Shown: in pieces, positions 49,694 to 53,587 of the stretch
Layout of the letters: each line of letters opens with the position of its first letter
How positions within the stretch are numbered: the stretch's first letter is position 1
From: Clostridiales bacterium
Lineage (GTDB): Bacteria; Bacillota; Clostridia; Peptostreptococcales; Acidaminobacteraceae
Assembly: GCA_030446305.1 (NCBI GenBank)
Contig: JASUSA010000016.1
Location: 1-53,587, forward strand
Direction of reading: 5' to 3'
Length of the DNA: 53,587 bases
The notes under the pieces: generated by a model
The model's database searches: none
Seen by the model: only the letters and a program-made list of their open reading frames with translations
Told to the model about the DNA's origin: nothing
Translations under genes and position numbers: made by a program

Positions 49694-52414
49694 ATGGCTG
49701 ACAGAATAAAAGGCATAACCGTGGAAATCGGCGGCGATACGACCGGCCTTTCCAAAGCCCTCTCCGGCGTAAACAAAGAAATCAAATCAACTCAGTCGCA
49801 GCTAAAGGACGTCAACAAACTCCTAAAGCTCGACCCGACAAATACCGCGCTGCTCGAACAGAAACAGAAGCTCCTACAACAGGCAGTCTCCGAAACGAAG
49901 GAAAAGCTCACACAGCTGAAGTCCGTGCAAGACCAGATGGATGCTGGACTTAAAAACGGTACCGTCACCCAGCAGCAATATGATGCATGGCAGCGTGAGA
50001 TCATAGAGACCGAAAACGAGCTCAAAAACCTCGAACAGCAGTGTCGGGAAACAGATACTTCTATCACGGCAACACTCCGGGCGACCGGCTCTAAACTGCA
50101 GGAGGTCGGCGGGAAAATATCAGATGTCGGCACGAGCCTATCGACGCATGTAACGGCTCCCATTGTCGCCATCGGTGCTGCCTCCATTGCTGCCTTTAAC
50201 GAGGTGGATGCTGGCCTCGACATCGTTGCGCAGAAAACTGGTGCTACCGGCGATGAGCTGGAGGATATGTGCCAGATCGTAAAAGACCTCGCCACGGAGA
50301 TACCGACGGACTTCGAAACTGCCGGTGCTGCTGTCGGCGAGGTCAACACCCGTTTCGGCCTGACCGGGCAGGCGCTGGATGACCTCTCGGCAAAATTCAT
50401 CAAGTTTGCCCAGCTCAATGATACCGATGTTTCGACATCTATCGACAATGTATCCTCCGTCATGAACGCCTTCGGCATGGACGCTTCCGAGGCAGATAAT
50501 CTTCTGGATGCTTTAAATGCCACCGGTCAGGCCACCGGCATTGATATGGATACACTGGCAAACGCCCTCTCCTCTAATGCCGCGCAGCTGAAGGAAATGG
50601 GACTCACCGCCCAACAGGCCGCTGGCTTTATGGGCATGGTGGAAATGTCAGGTCTTGATACCTCTGCCGCCATGATGGGCTTAAAGACCGCCATGAAAAA
50701 TGCAACGGCAGACGGTAAAACACTGGATCAGGTGCTTGCCGAATTTTCTGCTACCATGCAGGGAAGCGGCAGCGATGCAGAAAAACTGCAGGCGGCCTAT
50801 GACCTTTTCGGAAGTAAGGCCGGTGCCTCCATCTATAATGCCGTGCAGACCGGAAAGCTCAACCTGTCGGATTTCTCTGGCTTTCTTGGCGATTTTGAAG
50901 GAAGTGTCGAGAACACCTTCAATGAGACCCTCGACCCGATTGACCAGTTCCAGATGACCATGAACTCTCTGAAGGAAACCGGTGCGGAGGTCGGCAACTC
51001 CCTGATGTCAGTTCTCGCGCCAGTCCTGAAGGAGCTTTCTGACAAGCTGAAATCCCTCGCCGAATGGTGGAACAACCTCGGAGAGCCCATGCAGCAGATG
51101 ATCGTAAAGATTGCTCTCATGGCGGCTGCAATCGGCCCGGTACTTGTAATAGTCGGCAAGGTGATCTCCGCCGTCGGCACAATTATGACGATCATTCCGA
51201 CGGTCACCTCTGCTATGGCCGGAGTAAAAACGGCGATGGCAGGCCTCAATGCTGTCATGGCAGCAAATCCGATAGGCCTGATCATTACTGCTATCGGCCT
51301 TCTGGTGGCTGCCTTCATCTACCTGTGGAACAATTGCGAGGGCTTCAGGGAATTCTGGATCAACCTCTGGGAGAATGTCAAGGAAATCGCCATTACTGTA
51401 TGGACGGCAATCAAGGACTTCTTCGTCAGTATCTGGGAGGCCATAAAGAACACCTTTACCACTGTGGTAAATGCAATCAGCAGCTTTCTCTCCACGGCAT
51501 GGAATACGATAAAAACTACGGTCGAAACCGTGATGAATGCCATAAAGACAGTTATCTCCACTATCTGGAATGGCATCAAGAGCTTTTTTGAAACCATATT
51601 CAATGCCATAAAAACTGTGGTGACCACCTATTTCAATATCTACAAGACGATCATCGAAACCGTCCTGAACGTGATAAAGACCGTGGTGACTACTGTTTGG
51701 AATGCGATAAAAACCGCTGTAGAAACTGTCGTGAATGCCATAAAGACAGTTATCACCACGGCTTGGAATGCCATCAAGACTACGACCTCTACGATTTTCA
51801 ATGCCGTAAAGAGCGTGATCACTTCCGTATGGAATGGCATAAAGAGCGCAGTCATGAATGTGGTAAATACCATGAAGTCCGGAATCAGCAATGGCTTCAA
51901 TGCGATCAAGAGTACGGTTTCCAATATCGTAAACGGGATCAAGAATACGATCTCCAATGTGTTCAATACAATCTGGAGCACGGTATCCGGCATTGTAAAC
52001 AAGCTAAAGAGCGTGTTCAACTTCAGCTGGAGCCTGCCAAAGATCAAGCTGCCGCACTTTTCCATAACAGGCAGCTTTTCGCTGAATCCGCCGTCCATAC
52101 CGCACTTTTCTGTGGACTGGTATAAGAAGGCGATGTCCGGCGGCATGATTTTAAAGGACGCGACCATCTTCGGCCAGAGCGGCGGCACACTGCTTGGCGG
52201 AGGCGAGGCCGGTGATGAGGCTGTGGTCGGCGTGAGCTCACTGCGCTCCATGATTCAGGATGCAGTAAGCAGCGCAACCCTCAGCGTTTCCGGCGACCAG
52301 CCTCTCATCAATATCGGGGAGATGAGCGTCAGAAGCGACGATGATATCCGGAAGATTTCTCAGCAGCTGAATACACTTCTTACTGCCGGACGCAGGGCGA
52401 AAGGACTGGTGTAA
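49694..52414 (+). CDS. Phage tail tape measure protein
   Basis: A 906-residue protein that sets tail length and enters the tube during assembly. The N-terminus is the TMP coiled-coil type (IKGITVEIGGDTTGLSKALS, then LKDVNKLLKLDPTNTALLEQKQKLL). A TMP core follows (GAASIAAFNEVDAGLDIVAQKTGAT, LSSNAAQLKEMGLTAQQAAGF), then hydrophobic helices (about 475-550). Residues about 570-779 are some 19 phased 11-residue units of the form WNAIKTxVxTV. AGGAGG lies before the ATG. It starts 18 bases after the chaperone extension frame. Confidence 0.95.
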   Translation: MADRIKGITVEIGGDTTGLSKALSGVNKEIKSTQSQLKDVNKLLKLDPTNTALLEQKQKLLQQAVSETKEKLTQLKSVQDQMDAGLKNGTVTQQQYDAWQREIIETENELKNLEQQCRETDTSITATLRATGSKLQEVGGKISDVGTSLSTHVTAPIVAIGAASIAAFNEVDAGLDIVAQKTGATGDELEDMCQIVKDLATEIPTDFETAGAAVGEVNTRFGLTGQALDDLSAKFIKFAQLNDTDVSTSIDNVSSVMNAFGMDASEADNLLDALNATGQATGIDMDTLANALSSNAAQLKEMGLTAQQAAGFMGMVEMSGLDTSAAMMGLKTAMKNATADGKTLDQVLAEFSATMQGSGSDAEKLQAAYDLFGSKAGASIYNAVQTGKLNLSDFSGFLGDFEGSVENTFNETLDPIDQFQMTMNSLKETGAEVGNSLMSVLAPVLKELSDKLKSLAEWWNNLGEPMQQMIVKIALMAAAIGPVLVIVGKVISAVGTIMTIIPTVTSAMAGVKTAMAGLNAVMAANPIGLIITAIGLLVAAFIYLWNNCEGFREFWINLWENVKEIAITVWTAIKDFFVSIWEAIKNTFTTVVNAISSFLSTAWNTIKTTVETVMNAIKTVISTIWNGIKSFFETIFNAIKTVVTTYFNIYKTIIETVLNVIKTVVTTVWNAIKTAVETVVNAIKTVITTAWNAIKTTTSTIFNAVKSVITSVWNGIKSAVMNVVNTMKSGISNGFNAIKSTVSNIVNGIKNTISNVFNTIWSTVSGIVNKLKSVFNFSWSLPKIKLPHFSITGSFSLNPPSIPHFSVDWYKKAMSGGMILKDATIFGQSGGTLLGGGEAGDEAVVGVSSLRSMIQDAVSSATLSVSGDQPLINIGEMSVRSDDDIRKISQQLNTLLTAGRRAKGLV
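51400..52030 (+). repeat. 33-bp/11-residue repeat in the tape measure gene
   Basis: About 19 units encode W/F/V-N-A-I-K-T-x-V-x-T-V/I. An aromatic residue every 11 positions is common in tape measure proteins and fits regular contact with tail-tube rings. The copies are degenerate at DNA level, so no recent expansion is visible. Confidence 0.85.
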
Positions 52415-52415
52415 T

Positions 52416-53195
52416 ATGGGATTTTCATTTAACGGAACAACCTCCCAGTCTATGGGACTTGCGACAAGAATAACAAACGAATATCGGATGCCGGAGCTTC
52501 GGAATAACACGATCACCATGCCCGGACGACACGGCGTATTTGATTTCGGAGAAACGGTATCCGAGCGAAAGATACTGATTTCCTGCTTTATTCCTCCGGG
52601 AAAGACAGACGCGCAGTTTCTGTCAAAGAAGGATGACATTATTGAGTGGCTCAATCCGGACAACGGCCTATGCCAGCTCATTCTGGATAAGGAACCGGGA
52701 CGAGTGTATGAAGCAAGGCTTACGTCTGGATTCTCCTTTGACCGGGCAGTTCGTAATTCCTGCACCTTTGATCTGGAATTTTTCTGCCCAGACCCTTATG
52801 GCTATGCCATATCGGACGAGACCTTTGATTTTGCGGAAGCCGGAACCTTTACCGCTTCCCGCGCTCTTGGAAATATCGAGTCTTACCCGGTCTACTCCTT
52901 GAAGGGTGTGATCCCTTCCGGGACTGACTCGTATATCTCCATAACCACAAACGGCAGCGAGCTTCAGATCACTGGACGGCTTGCTGCCGGAGAAACCTTG
53001 ATTATTGACTCCGACCTTATGACAGCAAAGGTAGTGGATTCCAATGGCGAGACGCTTAGAAACGGTCTCCCGCTTCTGTCGGAGCTGAATTTCCCGGTCT
53101 TAAATACCGGAGATAATACCATCGTGATTGCTGCGGTCGGTACGAGTACAACATTTACGGAACTGAACATTCAAGCCAGAAGCCGCTGGAGGTGA
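52416..53195 (+). CDS. Phage distal tail protein (Dit-like)
   Basis: A 259-residue tail protein. GFSFNGTTSQSMGLATRITN, PELRNNTITMPGRHGVFDFG and ERKILISCFIPPGKTDAQFLSKKDDIIEWLNPDNGLCQLILDKEPGRVYEARLTSGFSF fit the siphovirus distal tail (Dit/Sipho_tail) N-terminal domain. FFCPDPYGYAI marks the domain boundary. The second half is a beta-rich galectin-like domain. It is the hub joining tube and baseplate. It begins one base after the tape measure stop, so translation is coupled. Confidence 0.9.
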   Translation: MGFSFNGTTSQSMGLATRITNEYRMPELRNNTITMPGRHGVFDFGETVSERKILISCFIPPGKTDAQFLSKKDDIIEWLNPDNGLCQLILDKEPGRVYEARLTSGFSFDRAVRNSCTFDLEFFCPDPYGYAISDETFDFAEAGTFTASRALGNIESYPVYSLKGVIPSGTDSYISITTNGSELQITGRLAAGETLIIDSDLMTAKVVDSNGETLRNGLPLLSELNFPVLNTGDNTIVIAAVGTSTTFTELNIQARSRWR

Positions 53196-53202
53196 TATTG
53201 CA

Positions 53203-53587
53203 TGGCTCTTAAAAATATATTGAATACCCAAGATGCCTTCACCGGCGAGTTCCCGGCTGCATGGGCTCCCGACGGTCTCTGGCGTTTTAACGAGTCCGAA
53301 CCGGATGCAGATGATTATCTGGCGGATTCCTCCGGGAAGGATCGCAAGGCATATATTCATAACTGGAGCGGAACAACCGCAGATATGAAAACAGGCAATT
53401 TCGGTCGCTATTTTCAGATGAACATCAATAATCCTTCATCGGAGAAAACCTACCTGAAAGTAGAAAACGACGGCAGCATCTTCTCAAGCCTCGGTGAAAC
53501 CATCGTGGTCGGCGGCTGGATGAAGCCTACGACATATTCAGTCGGCAACACCTATACTCCGATCTTGAATACCCGCTACGGTTCCGG
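53203..53587 (+). CDS. LamG-like phage tail protein, cut by the window end
   Basis: The frame begins at ATG 53203 after GGAGGTGATATTGC and stays open to the edge (128 residues seen). It starts MALKNILNTQDAFTGEFPAAW and has DGLWRFNESEPDADDYLADSSG, a pattern seen at the start of concanavalin/LamG-like domains, then LGETIVVGGWMKP and YTPILNTRYG. The place after Dit suggests a tail-associated adhesin or receptor-binding protein. The C-terminal part, which could show an endopeptidase or other domain, is outside the window. Confidence 0.7.

Larger units (their letters stand above)
48961..53587 (+). mobile_element. Siphophage tail module (prophage or phage fragment)
   Basis: Six consecutive plus-strand tail genes in standard order: major tail protein end, tail chaperone with frameshift product, tape measure, distal tail protein and a LamG-like tail or adhesin gene cut by the window edge. 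They have tight spacing and GGAGG sites. No head, lysis, integrase or regulatory genes fall within the window. Confidence 0.88.

Noticed and set aside
1-53587. tRNA, rRNA, CRISPR arrays, insertion sequences
   Set aside because: No cloverleaf with CCA end, conserved rRNA segment, repeat-spacer array or transposase was recognised. The tandem arrays lack unique spacers.

Overview
The window looks like a chromosome segment of a Gram-positive, peptide- and amino-acid-using anaerobe of the Clostridia (Bacillota). The evidence is purine-rich Shine-Dalgarno sites, moderately AT-rich DNA, SLH and LysM wall proteins, two chemoreceptors, a MocR regulator, a sigma-54 activator, and the paired clostridial families DUF6323/DUF6179 and DUF5058. 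The genus cannot be named from sequence alone. No tRNA, rRNA or CRISPR array was seen.

Layout, left to right. 1-10.6 kb: a secreted LysM/FMN-binding protein, two methyl-accepting chemotaxis proteins flanking a pxpABC 5-oxoprolinase operon, and a lemA-TPM pair. 10.7-15.3 kb: a J-domain protein whose C-terminal half resembles a dead kinase, the alkylation-repair pair Ogt and Ada-AlkA, and threonine aldolase. 15.5-26.5 kb: one long minus-strand locus: MocR-type regulator, LD-carboxypeptidase, oligopeptide-binding protein, two permeases, two ATPases and two M20 peptidases. It reads as import and cleavage of peptides, possibly cell-wall peptides. 26.8-36.4 kb: a second AlkA-type glycosylase, AHSA1 and VOC proteins, an SLH-BsuPI surface protein, small membrane and lipoproteins, an AAA ATPase, a CPBP protease, a diguanylate cyclase and a ferredoxin-fused aldo/keto reductase. 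36.4-40.7 kb: an M20D amidohydrolase with two membrane proteins, divergent from a likely regulator. 40.7-48.9 kb: macro-domain protein, the DUF6323-DUF6179 operon behind a perfect consensus promoter, a KAS III-like and CoA-transferase operon with a sigma-54 promoter facing its own enhancer-binding activator, a flavoprotein, and the C-terminal part of a sodium:solute symporter.

Near 48.93-49.0 kb the sequence changes abruptly to plus-strand siphophage tail genes, visibly richer in G+C: the end of a major tail protein, tail chaperone with a -1 frameshift site, tape measure, distal tail protein and the start of a LamG-like protein cut by the window end. Both the symporter and the tail protein are truncated at the junction, which suggests a rearrangement or an assembly chimera rather than clean prophage integration.

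Most notable points: a MocR regulator that has lost its PLP-binding lysine and aspartate; a J-domain/pseudokinase-like fusion; a LysM protein with a covalent-flavinylation motif; a readable sigma-54 regulon; the uncharacterised DUF6323/DUF6179 pair; recurrent 10-18-bp tandem repeats at operon spacers and one gene end; and a complete A AAA AAC frameshift cassette in the phage part.
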